The notes beneath the pieces were generated by a model. The model saw only the letters and a list, made by a program, of their open reading frames with translations. It had not been told where the DNA came from and ran no database searches. A stretch of 64,000 nt of DNA from Rhizobium sp. WYJ-E13 (GTDB lineage: Bacteria; Pseudomonadota; Alphaproteobacteria; Rhizobiales; Rhizobiaceae), in the NCBI RefSeq assembly GCF_018987265.1, contig NZ_CP076853.1:1-64000 (forward strand), written 5' to 3'. Positions 40,195-49,383 of this stretch are shown one piece after another; position 1 is the first letter of the stretch, and every line of letters begins with the position of its first letter. A program made the translations under genes and the position numbers.

Positions 40195-42426
40195 TCAGCG
40201 CGCCTCAGCGCGGCGGGCTGAAAGAGCAACAACCGCCTGTACTTCGGTGAGCAGCCTGACCGGATCTACCGGTTTTACCATGACGCGATTGGCGCCGTTG
40301 AGCAAGACCTGTCGCCGCGATTCGTCGCTCTTGTCCGCAGTCAGAACGATGACCGGAACCGGTTGAAGATCGAGCCGCCGCTCGTGTCCGCGAAGGCGTC
40401 CGAGCATGTCGATACCGTTGCCGCCGGGCATGGAAAGATCGCTGATGATGATGTCGGGTCGATCGTCACCGAGCGCGCTGTCCAGCAGAGATTCGAAATC
40501 CTCGACATGCCGGACCGAATGGCCGCCCTTTTCCAGCATGACACGCACCAGCATGGCGTTGATCGGGTCGTCCTCGCCGAGCAGGATGGATAGCCCGTCG
40601 CCTGTCGTCGTGCGTTCTGCAACCGAGAGGCCGATGCCCGGTTGGTTGTCGTTCAGCGCGTCGCGCTTTTCCATGCCGCGCATGCGCCCGCGCAGGACGT
40701 CGATCAGCGACTGTTCGCGCAGCGGCCGGATCAGCCACGCATCGAAGAGGTCGAGCGAATGCGAGTTGCGCTCTTCCGGATTGACGAGCAGCACCTTGCG
40801 CAGGCCGAGTGCTGCAATCTCCGTGCGATCGGCGATATGCAGCGAGAACTCCTCGGACATGCGGTGGTCGACGATGATATCGGTGGGCCGGTCGCCGCTT
40901 CGGGCAAGCGACAGCAGGCTTTCGCGCGCCGCCTCGCCGCCGGCGACCAGATGACAGCGCCCCCCGAGCGTCGTGATCGTCTCGGCGATCGCCGTGCGAG
41001 CCGCACCCGCCGGGGCGAGCAGCACGATGCTGTTTCCTGCCAGCAATGTATTCCGGCTCGTGGTATCTTCCTCGGAGAGTTCGGCCGGGAAGCGGATGGT
41101 GAACTGGCTGCCCTTGCCCCTTTCGCTTGCAACTGCCAGCGAGCCGCCGAACTCGCGCAGGATGCGGGCGGAGATCGCAAGGCCGAGACCCGTGCCATTG
41201 CTCTTCTGGACAAGGCTGCCGCCCTGCTCGAATTCACCGAATATGCGCGCCTGCTCCTCCGCTGTCATACCAGGCCCGGTATCGGTCACCGATATCAGCA
41301 ATTCGTTGGCCGCTCTTGAGACACGGATGAAGACGCCGCCGGCCTGCGTGAACTTCACCGCATTGCCGATGACGTTAAAAAGTACCTGCCGCAGGCGCGC
41401 CGGATCGAAGCTCATCAGCTCCGGCACGTCGGAAGAGACGGTCGCACCGATCTCGATGCCTTTCTCATGAGCGCGATGAGCCAGCATCTCCACAACGCTC
41501 TCGACGAGTTTACGCAAGGATTCCGATCGTGGGCGGAGCTGGAAACGGCCGACCTCTATAGTCGAGAAGTCGAGCAGATCCTCGACGAGCTGGGTCAGCG
41601 CATGGCCGGACTGACGGATACTGGTGAGATAATTCTGCTGTTCCTGTGTCAGCTTCGTTTCGGAAATCAGATGCGCCATGCCGAGAATGCCTGATAGAGG
41701 CGTGCGGATTTCATGGCTGACGGTGGCGAGCAGCCGCGATTTGGCGGCGCTGTTATATTCGGCCTTCTGCCGGGCTTCCTCGCGGCCTTCGGCAGCAAGC
41801 CGCTCTTCGGTCACATCGCGCGCGATGCTCTGCAGAAGCAGGCGCCCGTTTGCCGGGTCGCGGGTCACGACATCGTGCCAGAGAAAGATGCGCTGTCCGG
41901 CGGGCGTTGAAATCTCCACGTCGTAACGATGCGGCTGCGGACCGGGGCGGAAGGCAAGGCCGATCTCTTCGCAGGTCTGGCCTTCGGGTTTTGCGCGCCC
42001 CGTGAGGCGGCGGAACGTCTCGTTGGCGCCAATGATGCGCCGGTCCATCATGCGGGTGACGACGATATCGTCGAGCACGTCATGGACCGTGCCGAGCAGG
42101 CCGGTCGCATCGACGCGTTCCGGCGTCTCCGGGCTGCGGCCGCCGTGCCTGTTTCCGGTCCTGAAAAGAAGAGCAAGATAACCTGCAATGGCAGCAATCA
42201 GGATGAGGCCGAGGCCAGCCATGAGCGGGCCGCCCCAGTGAGAAAGCAGGAGCAGCAGGATCGCCGAAAGAAGACCCGATCCGCCGAGCCAGTGGAAGAT
42301 CAATGGATGCCGGGAGCGAAAAAGAGCCGGCGACAATTCACCCGCCGTGCGGCCGTGATAGGCCCTAGCGGCGGCTCCGCCGAATGCGGCGGACAATCGT
42401 TCCTGTAGCTGCGCCATATTCTGCAT
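40195..42426 (-). CDS. Hybrid sensor histidine kinase/response regulator
   Basis: A 743-residue membrane protein: two hydrophobic segments (about 48-62 and 69-88), a PAS domain (about 110-205), HisKA with phospho-acceptor His238 (ATVSHEIRTPLSGILGMAHL), HATPase (about 345-455, NVIGNAVKFTQAGG, DTGPGMTAEEQ, GTGLGL), a degenerate receiver-like region (about 465-590) and a C-terminal receiver (about 612-735) with Asp in DIIISDLSMPGGNG and acidic pair GEDD. No DNA-binding output, so it probably feeds an Hpt protein or another regulator. No partner gene is adjacent. The stimulus is unknown. Confidence 0.92.
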   Translation of the reverse strand: MQNMAQLQERLSAAFGGAAARAYHGRTAGELSPALFRSRHPLIFHWLGGSGLLSAILLLLLSHWGGPLMAGLGLILIAAIAGYLALLFRTGNRHGGRSPETPERVDATGLLGTVHDVLDDIVVTRMMDRRIIGANETFRRLTGRAKPEGQTCEEIGLAFRPGPQPHRYDVEISTPAGQRIFLWHDVVTRDPANGRLLLQSIARDVTEERLAAEGREEARQKAEYNSAAKSRLLATVSHEIRTPLSGILGMAHLISETKLTQEQQNYLTSIRQSGHALTQLVEDLLDFSTIEVGRFQLRPRSESLRKLVESVVEMLAHRAHEKGIEIGATVSSDVPELMSFDPARLRQVLFNVIGNAVKFTQAGGVFIRVSRAANELLISVTDTGPGMTAEEQARIFGEFEQGGSLVQKSNGTGLGLAISARILREFGGSLAVASERGKGSQFTIRFPAELSEEDTTSRNTLLAGNSIVLLAPAGAARTAIAETITTLGGRCHLVAGGEAARESLLSLARSGDRPTDIIVDHRMSEEFSLHIADRTEIAALGLRKVLLVNPEERNSHSLDLFDAWLIRPLREQSLIDVLRGRMRGMEKRDALNDNQPGIGLSVAERTTTGDGLSILLGEDDPINAMLVRVMLEKGGHSVRHVEDFESLLDSALGDDRPDIIISDLSMPGGNGIDMLGRLRGHERRLDLQPVPVIVLTADKSDESRRQVLLNGANRVMVKPVDPVRLLTEVQAVVALSARRAEAR

Positions 42427-42481
42427 GCAATACAGCTAACATATCGCCCGTTCCGAATGTTTTCAGGAATCCGCTAAAAAT

Positions 42482-42988
42482 TTAGCGATCCGCCTTTTTC
42501 GGCTTTTGCAGCATTTCGTCGAGGATGACGCAGCCGGCGCCGACGGTGATGAAGCTGTCGGCGAGATTGAAGACGGCGAAAGACCAGGTTTCCGTATGGA
42601 AGAGGATGTAGTCGATCACATGCCCATAGGCGAAACGGTCGACGAGATTGCCGATCGCCCCCGCGATGATGAGCGCATAGCCGAGATGCGCCAGCCAGCG
42701 ATCCTTGGAGGTGCGATGCCAGAGATAAAGCACGAAGGCGACGATGATCAGGCGCATGCCGACGATGAACCAGCCATCCATGCCTGACAGCATCGAGAAG
42801 GCGACGCCGAGATTATAGGTGCGGTAGAGCGCCAGCATCGGAATGACGGGCACGGCTTCTTGCAGCGGCAGATAGAGGTCGACGGCAATCTTGACGATCT
42901 GGTCGAGGATAACGGCGACCAAGATGAAGATCAGGATTGGCAGGGGCCGCGAGAAGAGTGCCGGGCGTACGGTCGTCTGGTCGGTCAT
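42482..42988 (-). CDS. lspA: Lipoprotein signal peptidase LspA
   Basis: A 168-residue, four-helix aspartic protease of the inner membrane that removes signal peptides from diacylated prolipoproteins. Catalytic aspartates lie in [16 protein letters not shown] and [11 protein letters not shown]. Its start overlaps the rRNA methyltransferase stop by four bases. A small palindrome GCTAAATTTTTAGC spans its stop codon. Confidence 0.96.
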   Translation of the reverse strand: MTDQTTVRPALFSRPLPILIFILVAVILDQIVKIAVDLYLPLQEAVPVIPMLALYRTYNLGVAFSMLSGMDGWFIVGMRLIIVAFVLYLWHRTSKDRWLAHLGYALIIAGAIGNLVDRFAYGHVIDYILFHTETWSFAVFNLADSFITVGAGCVILDEMLQKPKKADR

Positions 42989-43842
42989 TTGCCCTCGGAC
43001 AGTGAGAGGAGATGGCGGCGTGCCTCGAAGAGCATGACGGCGGTGGCAACGGCCAGATTCAGGGAATCGGCGCGGCCCTGCTGCGGAATGCGGGCAAGTG
43101 CATCCGCCTCCTTGGCGAGCTGATCCGGCAGGCCAGATTGTTCGTTGCCCATCAGCAGTACGACGGGCTTCTTCTTGTAATCGATCGTGCGGTAGTCGAC
43201 CGAGCCGGCAAGGTGGGTCGCAACGACCGAGACGCCGGCCTGCTTCTTCCAGGCGATGAATTCCTCTGCGGTGGCGTGAGCGACCGGAACGGCGAAAACC
43301 GAGCCCATCGTGGCGCGCACCGTTTCCAGAGAGAAAGGATCGGTCGTCTCGCCAACAAGGATGACGCCGGACGCACCGGCGGCATCGGCGGTGCGGATGA
43401 TCGTTCCGAGATTGCCGGGATCGCGCACGCGGTCGAGAGCCACCCAGGTCTCGCCTTCCTTCGGTCGGATATGCTTCAGCGCCTTCCAGCGGTTTTCGAA
43501 GATACCGACCACCATCTGCGGATTGTCGCGCCGGGTGATCGAGGAGAGCACCTTTTCGCTGACTTCGAGCACGAGGCCGCCGGAAGCCACCGTCTTTGCT
43601 GCCATCTGCTCGACCAGCGGCTTGCCCTTGGCAGCCTTCGCATAGACGAGCGTGCGGATGGTCCAGCCAAGCTCGATCGCATCGATGACGAGTTTCAGGC
43701 CTTCGGCCATGAAAGTGCCGCTCTCCTCGCGCGACTTCTTGTTCGTCAGCGCCTTGATATCCTTGATGATCGGATTGGCAAGCGAGGTGACTTCCTTCAC
43801 CTGTCCGACCTTGCGGGGGCCGCGATCGTGGAGTTCGTTCAT
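42985..43842 (-). CDS. TrmH/SpoU-family RNA 2'-O-methyltransferase
   Basis: A 285-residue SPOUT methyltransferase with an N-terminal RNA-binding L30e-like region (about 15-105) and the trefoil-knot domain: [36 protein letters not shown] and [19 protein letters not shown]. The substrate is probably 23S rRNA or tRNA; the exact site is not evident. It overlaps both neighbours by four bases (ATGA), so lspA and the two methyltransferases are likely one coupled operon. Confidence 0.93.
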   Translation of the reverse strand: MNELHDRGPRKVGQVKEVTSLANPIIKDIKALTNKKSREESGTFMAEGLKLVIDAIELGWTIRTLVYAKAAKGKPLVEQMAAKTVASGGLVLEVSEKVLSSITRRDNPQMVVGIFENRWKALKHIRPKEGETWVALDRVRDPGNLGTIIRTADAAGASGVILVGETTDPFSLETVRATMGSVFAVPVAHATAEEFIAWKKQAGVSVVATHLAGSVDYRTIDYKKKPVVLLMGNEQSGLPDQLAKEADALARIPQQGRADSLNLAVATAVMLFEARRHLLSLSEGK

Positions 43843-45017
43843 TTCGGCACCCAGCGGGAAAAGAGAGAGGTGGAAAGCGCGCGGCCCGGCGTCTTGCCGT
43901 CGAGGCCTGCCTCGCGGATGACGAGTTCGCCGGATTCGACCACCCCGCCGGCGCCGCGCATCGTCTCGCGCATCAACTCGTGGATGGAATAGAAGCTCGC
44001 TCGGATCGAATAGGCCGTCAGCACCAGCCCGAGCGCCCTCGGCGACAGGATTTCCCGGCAGATATCCAGCATCAGCGGCAGATGTTCGAACAGATGCCAG
44101 ACTTCGCCGTTCGGCCCGCGGCCGAATTTCGGCGGATCGGTGAGGATGATGTCGTACTGACTGCCGCGGCGCTCCTCGCGCAGGATGAACTTCATCGCAT
44201 CCTCGCAGATCCAGCGGATCGGCAGCTTCTCCATGCGCCCCAGCGCCTGGTTTTCGCGTGCCCAGCCGATCGCCTTCTTCGAGGCATCGACATGGGTGAC
44301 CTCTGCGCCGGCCGCAGCGGCAACCAGCGAGGCGACGCCCGTATAACCGAAGAGGTTCAATACCTTCAGCGGACGGCCGGCGCTTTCCACTTGGTTTTTC
44401 ATCCAGCTCCAGTGAACGATCTGCTCGGGAAAGACGCCGACGTGACGGAAAGACGTGAAGCGGCCAAAGAAATCGACACCGAGCAGGTTGAGCGGCCAGG
44501 TTTCGCCAAGCGCCTCCTTGGGAAAGCGCCAGCGTCCCGTGCCCTCTTCATCCGTATCTCCGGTGAAGACGGCATCGACCTTTTCCCAGACATGAGCAGG
44601 CTGCGACGGCTGCCACAACGCCTGACCTTCGGGCCGGACGATCCGGTAGGGGCCGTATTGCTCGAGCTTCTGGCCGTTGCCGCTGTCAATCAGATGGAAA
44701 TCGCCCGCACCCGTCGATTCCAAGATGACAGGCACGCGCTCGGCCGGCCGGTCGCCAGTACGGACTGTCAACGGACGTTCGATTGCGGCCGGAACCGCTG
44801 CCGGCGGGCGCTTATCCCGCGCGGGAGCGGCCTTTGCGGTCGGCTTTTCCGATCTTGCCGGCCGCGCATCGGCGCGGCGACCGCCCGAAGGGCCTGCCGT
44901 CGTCTTCGCGCCGGGCCGGCGTTCTCTTTGTTTCAACGTGGTCTTCCGCGTCTTAAATTCGATTGAGCCAGTGCAAATAGCATCCCGTCCGACCTTGGCA
45001 AAGCGCTTTCCCATCAT
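43839..45017 (-). CDS. Class I SAM-dependent rRNA methyltransferase (RlmI-like)
   Basis: A 392-residue Rossmann methyltransferase of the RlmI/RlmK type. The basic, Ala/Pro-rich N-terminal tail (about 1-95) is low complexity. The catalytic domain has [31 protein letters not shown] (in two parts) and the [12 protein letters not shown] active-site loop. The start is uncertain: it may be inside the tail, since the annotated ATG has no clear ribosome-binding site and nearly abuts the divergent coxG start. The target is probably a C5-cytosine of 23S rRNA, by family. Confidence 0.85.
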   Translation of the reverse strand: MMGKRFAKVGRDAICTGSIEFKTRKTTLKQRERRPGAKTTAGPSGGRRADARPARSEKPTAKAAPARDKRPPAAVPAAIERPLTVRTGDRPAERVPVILESTGAGDFHLIDSGNGQKLEQYGPYRIVRPEGQALWQPSQPAHVWEKVDAVFTGDTDEEGTGRWRFPKEALGETWPLNLLGVDFFGRFTSFRHVGVFPEQIVHWSWMKNQVESAGRPLKVLNLFGYTGVASLVAAAAGAEVTHVDASKKAIGWARENQALGRMEKLPIRWICEDAMKFILREERRGSQYDIILTDPPKFGRGPNGEVWHLFEHLPLMLDICREILSPRALGLVLTAYSIRASFYSIHELMRETMRGAGGVVESGELVIREAGLDGKTPGRALSTSLFSRWVPK

Positions 45018-45051
45018 GATATGGTCCAGCTATGGAAATGGGGAATTGCTG

Positions 45052-45504
45052 ATGGACCTGATCGGGGAGGAACGCATCGCCGCGCCGCGGGATGTCGTGT
45101 GGGCGGCTATGAACGATCCCGATATCATCAGGCAATGCATCCCTGGCTGCCAGAGTGTGGAAAAACTGTCGCCGACGCAATTCCTGGCAACTGTCAAAGT
45201 CGGCTTCGGCCTGTTTTCAGTGACCTTCAACGGCGAGATCAGACTTTCGAACGTCGATGCGCCGCGCAGTTACACGATCGCCGCGGAAGGGCGGGGCGGC
45301 ATTGCCGGCTTCGCCAAAGGTGAAGCCGATGTTACCTTGGTCGATGAGGGGCTGCATACTCTTCTGCGCTATGAAGCCGACGGCGATACCGGAGGCCGGA
45401 TTGCCGAGATCGGCAGCCGGTTGATCCGTGCCACGCTGGAAAAGCTTGCTCGTCGCTTCTGGGGAAATTTCAATGCTGCCGTCGTCGAAAAGGCTGCAGG
45501 CTAG
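45052..45504 (+). CDS. CoxG/SRPBCC-family protein
   Basis: A 150-residue SRPBCC (START-like) protein of the CO dehydrogenase subunit G family: MDLIGEERIAAPRDVVWAAM, IIRQCIPGCQSVEKL, and the central VGFGLFSVTFNGEIRLSNVD. CoxG helps anchor or mature carbon monoxide dehydrogenase, but no coxMSL genes are nearby, so an orphan role in membrane recruitment is more likely. An in-frame ATG at 45016 is an alternative start. Its stop TAG is the first triplet of a repeat. Confidence 0.85.
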   Translation: MDLIGEERIAAPRDVVWAAMNDPDIIRQCIPGCQSVEKLSPTQFLATVKVGFGLFSVTFNGEIRLSNVDAPRSYTIAAEGRGGIAGFAKGEADVTLVDEGLHTLLRYEADGDTGGRIAEIGSRLIRATLEKLARRFWGNFNAAVVEKAAG

Positions 45505-45604
45505 AGCTCTGTGCGGCCATTCGGACGCCCAAAGGACGCTCTATCTCTTTGAATCTACGCATCAGGCTTTCCGAAAATCGATTCCGATTTTCAGGCCGAT
45601 GCTG
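45502..45604. repeat. Intergenic palindromic element after coxG
   Basis: Begins TAGAGCTCTGTGCG and contains a nested hairpin: GCATC...GATGC (about 45559-45602) enclosing CGAAAATCG/CGATTTTC. The wording (GGACGCTCTA...TTTGAATCTACGCATC) is of the kind recurring between genes in Rhizobium. Only one copy occurs in the window. Confidence 0.6.
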
Positions 45605-45651
45605 TAGCTCGAAGACCTGGCATCCCCGAAAATCCCTTTTACGCAAGACCG

Positions 45652-46095
45652 ATGACCTGGAAAATCCGACCAAACCGCCCCGAAGATGTGATGCAGCTTG
45701 CCGACATCTACCTGTCCGTCCGGCGCCAGACCTTTACCTGGGTCGATCCCGGAAATTTTTATCAGGAAGATTTTGCCGCCCATACGAATGGCGAGGTCGT
45801 TTCCGTCTGCGAGGGAGAAGATGGGAGAATAGCCGGTTTCATCTCGATCTGGGCGGCGGATGATTTCATCCACATGCTCTACATTCTGCCCGAATTTCAG
45901 GGCAAAGGCGCGGGAACCGCCTTGCTGCAATCGCTTCCCGCCTGGCCAAAGCACCCGTATAGGCTGAAATGCCTCGTCAATAACCGCCACGCCAAGGCTT
46001 TCTATCTGGCACATGGCTTTCAGGTCACCGGCAGGGGCGCCTCGACCGAAGGCGACTATGAAGAGCTGAGTTTTGTTCCGGCGTCAGGCGAATAG
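45652..46095 (+). CDS. GNAT-family N-acetyltransferase
   Basis: A 147-residue acetyltransferase with the acetyl-CoA loop ILPEFQGKGAGTALLQ (motif A) and VNNRHAKAFYLAHGFQVTGRG (motif B). The start MTWKIRPNRPEDVMQLADIY is typical of small-molecule or peptide acetylating GNATs. The substrate is unknown. It is convergent with the lapA gene, six bases between stops. Confidence 0.88.
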   Translation: MTWKIRPNRPEDVMQLADIYLSVRRQTFTWVDPGNFYQEDFAAHTNGEVVSVCEGEDGRIAGFISIWAADDFIHMLYILPEFQGKGAGTALLQSLPAWPKHPYRLKCLVNNRHAKAFYLAHGFQVTGRGASTEGDYEELSFVPASGE

Positions 46096-46101
46096 AAGCA
46101 A

Positions 46102-46434
46102 TCACCGCGAGGGCAACTGCCCGGCGATCTGTTCCGCACGCGTCTTGTGGCGGTCTGCTTCGCCTTGCCAGCGGATTGCTTCCCTGGCCTCGAGGCGGGC
46201 GCGCTTGCGGTGTTTGCTCTGGTTGAACCACGTTGCGGCCGAGCCCACCAGCATGCCGAGGATGAAGGCAATCAGCAGGAAAACGAAGAAGGGCGCGGCG
46301 AGGGAAAGAACCTGATCTTCCGGCCGGAACGGGTTGAAGGCGAGCGTCACACTCTGCCGGTTGGCAACGCAGAAGACGATCAGAATGACGCCAAGTGGCA
46401 GTAAAATCAAAAGGTTGACGATCTTCTTGGTCAT
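46102..46434 (-). CDS. LapA-domain (DUF1049) membrane protein
   Basis: A 110-residue inner-membrane protein with two helices (about 6-24 and 44-68, FFVFLLIAFILGMLVGSAATW) and a charged C-terminal coiled tail (QSKHRKRARLEAREAIRW). It resembles YciS/LapA, which in enterobacteria modulates lipopolysaccharide synthesis through LpxC proteolysis; that role is not shown for rhizobia. It lies downstream of ihfB on the same strand. Confidence 0.85.
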   Translation of the reverse strand: MTKKIVNLLILLPLGVILIVFCVANRQSVTLAFNPFRPEDQVLSLAAPFFVFLLIAFILGMLVGSAATWFNQSKHRKRARLEAREAIRWQGEADRHKTRAEQIAGQLPSR

Positions 46435-46534
46435 GTCGTTCTCCGCGCCGATTCGGCGAAGGCAAGCTTCATGGACGCCAGAATAGACGCGCGGCGACGA
46501 AGTTCAAGTGCGGCTTGATGCCCGTTTCAGGGGA

Positions 46535-46834
46535 TCAATCCTCTTCGTCGGCTTGTCCGGGATTCAGGCGCTCGCGCAGTTCCTTGCCGGTCTTGAAGAA
46601 AGGAACCCACTTCTCCTCGACGAAGACAGTATCACCGGTGCGCGGGTTACGGCCGGAGCGGGAAGGGCGGTTTTTGACCGAGAACGCGCCGAAGCCGCGC
46701 AGTTCGACACGGTTGCCGGCAGCAAGCGCATCAGTGATCTCGTCGAGGACCGCATTGACGATATTTTCCACATCGCGATGGTAGAGGTGCGGATTGCGTG
46801 CCGCAACAATCTGCACCAATTCGGACTTGATCAC
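46535..46834 (-). CDS. ihfB: Integration host factor subunit beta
   Basis: A 99-residue HU/IHF-fold DNA-bending protein with the DNA-binding arm [15 protein letters not shown] and the N-terminal [17 protein letters not shown] typical of IHF-beta. IHF assists sigma-54 promoters, replication and recombination; rpoN is in the same window. It lies 30 bases downstream of sppA, with which it is probably cotranscribed. Confidence 0.95.
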   Translation of the reverse strand: MIKSELVQIVAARNPHLYHRDVENIVNAVLDEITDALAAGNRVELRGFGAFSVKNRPSRSGRNPRTGDTVFVEEKWVPFFKTGKELRERLNPGQADEED

Positions 46835-46864
46835 GGTCGCCCCCTTAAATTATTGATTTCTTAT

Positions 46865-47815
46865 TCAATCCTGGTCAACCTGCCAAACTGAAAGCAGCCC
46901 GTCAAGGAGCAACTTTGGGGGCAGGATGCCGTTGAGATCCTGGCCTTTGACAAGATCACCATAACCAAGGATCGTAATCAGCCGCGAAACAGCCCCTGCG
47001 AGCAGGAAGGGCGTGCTGCTCTTCTTGTCCCAGTCGACGACCGGTAGTTTGTCGCTGACGTTCCGGGAGGTCAGATAGGCGCGGATTTCAGGCTCCCCAC
47101 CAACCGCATCGATGAGTTTCACCTTCAGCGCCTGCCTGCCCGTATAGATCGTGCCGTCTGCAAGCTTCAGCACTTCGTCGTGCGGCAATTTGCGCCTGTC
47201 GGCAACGAGATTGACGAACCAGTCGTAGCTGTCGAGAACCATGTTGCGGATCATGGTCTTTGCTTCCTCGCTGGTGTCGTGGAACGGCGAGGGCTCGGCC
47301 TTGAGCGGGGAGGATTTGATCTCCTGCAGCGAGACGCCGAGCTTGTCGAGCAGCGGTCGCACCTGAGGATACTGGAAAATGACGCCGATCGAGCCGGTGA
47401 TCGAGCTTTCGCCGGCAATGATCGTATCGCCGGCCGTTGCGATCATGTACCCCGCAGAGGCTGCAAGCGTTCTGACGTCGGAGACGACGGGCTTTTTCTC
47501 CGCAATCGCCCGGATCGCCTTGAATATCTTCTCACCGCCATAGGTCGTTCCGCCGGGCGAAGAGATCGAGATCACGACTGCTTTGGCCTGGTCGTTGTCC
47601 TTGATCTTTTCTAGCCGCTCGAGCAGCTCGTCGTCATCGGTGATCAGGCCGGAGATCGTCACATGGGCGATATGAGGTCGCGCGGTGCTGCTTTCGCCGA
47701 AGGCAAAACTGTAAAGCGCAAAACCGAGCGCAACGAGCAGCACGACCGCGACAAGGCGCCAGAAGCCAAGCCTGCGGCGCAGCAGCCGGCGGTCTGCGAT
47801 GATCGAGCTGTCCAT
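46865..47815 (-). CDS. sppA: Signal peptide peptidase SppA (short type)
   Basis: A 316-residue S49 protease anchored by one N-terminal helix (about 15-37). Catalytic Ser is in TLAASAGYMIATAGD and the lysine is in the following KSSPLKAEPSP region; GGTTYGGEKIFKAI is the family's oxyanion-side block. The short form has one peptidase domain and works as a tetramer or octamer. The start at 47815 has GGAGG 5 bases upstream; the frame runs on to 47944. Confidence 0.93.
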   Translation of the reverse strand: MDSSIIADRRLLRRRLGFWRLVAVVLLVALGFALYSFAFGESSTARPHIAHVTISGLITDDDELLERLEKIKDNDQAKAVVISISSPGGTTYGGEKIFKAIRAIAEKKPVVSDVRTLAASAGYMIATAGDTIIAGESSITGSIGVIFQYPQVRPLLDKLGVSLQEIKSSPLKAEPSPFHDTSEEAKTMIRNMVLDSYDWFVNLVADRRKLPHDEVLKLADGTIYTGRQALKVKLIDAVGGEPEIRAYLTSRNVSDKLPVVDWDKKSSTPFLLAGAVSRLITILGYGDLVKGQDLNGILPPKLLLDGLLSVWQVDQD

Positions 47816-48037
47816 TCCAACCTCCAGAGACGAAACCCAACGGCGGTATTCCGCCGCTGGGGAGATAAGGCGCAAGCTTCCCCGGGAAAATGCCCGGAAA
47901 CCTGCTATTTTCGGTTTAGTTGCTTGTTGCAGAAAAAAATCCATATTGGCAAGCCAATGTAATAATGCGAAACGAACTGTGATTGGCGCCCGGCATTGCT
48001 ATATAAGCGGCACGATCATCACAAACGGACCAGGCAT

Positions 48038-48703
48038 ATGCTCGATACCCTCAGGAACAACGGGAAGCCCGCATATGCAGGGCCAAAGGACAGCCCCTAT
48101 GGCCTTGCCCGGTTCCATTCCGTGCGTGTCCGCCGCCTCAAGTTTTTGCTGCCCGTCGCAGCCCTCATCATTTCCCTCATCTTCGTCGCCGTCTCGGTGA
48201 TCCGCACTTACCTGCCGGAAACCATCAAGATCGAGGGTGCCAAGATCGAGAACGGCAAGGTCGTGATGGAAAAGCCGGCCATTGCCGGCCGCAACTCCGA
48301 CGGTATCAACTATTCGATGCTCGCTGAGCGCGCACTGCAGGACATCCGCAATCCAGACCTCATTACGCTGGAGACGATCAAAGCTGCGGTGCCGATGAAT
48401 GACGGCCTGATGGCCCGTGTCACGGCGACGACTGCGGATTTCAACCGCGCCACCGACAACCTGCACATGACGGCGCCGTTCACGCTCGTTTTGAGCAGCG
48501 GTCTCGTAGCGAATTTCCAATCCGCACACCTTGATATCAAGGGCGGAAACATGTCGACGGACGATCCCGTCAGAATTACCAAGGACAATGCTTCGATTGT
48601 TGCGCGGTCGATGAATATAACCGATAAGGGGCGCGTGATCACATTCGAGGGGAATGTTCGCATGAATGTTGAATCATCCACCATCCACAAACAGGGCACC
48701 TAA
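48038..48703 (+). CDS. lptC: LPS export protein LptC
   Basis: A 221-residue bitopic protein with one N-terminal helix (about 33-53) and a periplasmic LptC/DUF1239 domain: TIKIEGAKIENGKVVMEKPAIAGRNSDG (in parts), then the beta-jellyroll ending VITFEGNVRMNVES. It passes LPS from the LptBFG transporter to LptA. The start at 48038 (MLDTLRNNG) is preferred to 47996. Followed by lptA and lptB. Confidence 0.9.
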   Translation: MLDTLRNNGKPAYAGPKDSPYGLARFHSVRVRRLKFLLPVAALIISLIFVAVSVIRTYLPETIKIEGAKIENGKVVMEKPAIAGRNSDGINYSMLAERALQDIRNPDLITLETIKAAVPMNDGLMARVTATTADFNRATDNLHMTAPFTLVLSSGLVANFQSAHLDIKGGNMSTDDPVRITKDNASIVARSMNITDKGRVITFEGNVRMNVESSTIHKQGT

Positions 48704-48716
48704 AGAGCCGGGTCAA

Positions 48717-49367
48717 ATGACAAAAGATTGTCGCATTTCAACTCGTAAGACTGGCGTAGCTTTCATCACCGGCGCACTTGCCTTCGTCCTTTCGGTCGCG
48801 GGGGCGGCCGCTCAGTCGACGACGATGCCTGGGATGAAACTTTCCAGCGACCAGCCGATCCAGATTGAAAGCAACAAGCTGGAAATCCATGATCAGGAAC
48901 ACACGGCGCTCTTCACCGGCGACGTCAAGGTCGTTCAGGGGACGACGACCCTGCAGGCCGGCAAGATGACGGTCTACTACAAGGACAAGTCGAAGCAGCC
49001 GGCAGCGGGTGATGCTGCCACCAAGCCGGCACCAGCTGCCGAGACGGCTCCGGCCGCGGCGGGACAATCGGACTCGCTTGCCTCAGGTAGTGCCGATATC
49101 GACAAGATCCTGGTGACCGATAAGGTTTACCTGACCTCGGGCACGCAGACGGCAACCGCCGATGACGGCAATTTCGATATGACCTCGCAGGTCTTCATCC
49201 TTACGGGTAAGAAAGTCGTTCTGACCGATGGCCCGAACGTCTTTACCGGTTGCCAGCTCACCGTTCACATGGCGACCGGTCAGGCAGAGCTTGAAAGCTG
49301 CGGTGGTCGCGTTCAGATTCAGCTCGATCCAAAATCGCAGCCGAGTCAGCAGCCAAAGCAGAATTGA
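48717..49367 (+). CDS. lptA: LPS transport periplasmic protein LptA
   Basis: A 216-residue protein with signal peptide (about 1-33, cut after AGAAA), an OstA/LptA domain (QPIQIESNKLEIHDQEHTALFTGDVKVVQG in parts; VYLTSGTQTATADDGNFDM) and an Ala/Pro-rich insert (about 98-122) absent from E. coli LptA. It forms the periplasmic LPS bridge. The start at 48717 lies 13 bases after the lptC stop. Confidence 0.92.
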   Translation: MTKDCRISTRKTGVAFITGALAFVLSVAGAAAQSTTMPGMKLSSDQPIQIESNKLEIHDQEHTALFTGDVKVVQGTTTLQAGKMTVYYKDKSKQPAAGDAATKPAPAAETAPAAAGQSDSLASGSADIDKILVTDKVYLTSGTQTATADDGNFDMTSQVFILTGKKVVLTDGPNVFTGCQLTVHMATGQAELESCGGRVQIQLDPKSQPSQQPKQN

Positions 49368-49383
49368 GAAGTCGGCCTTTCAC

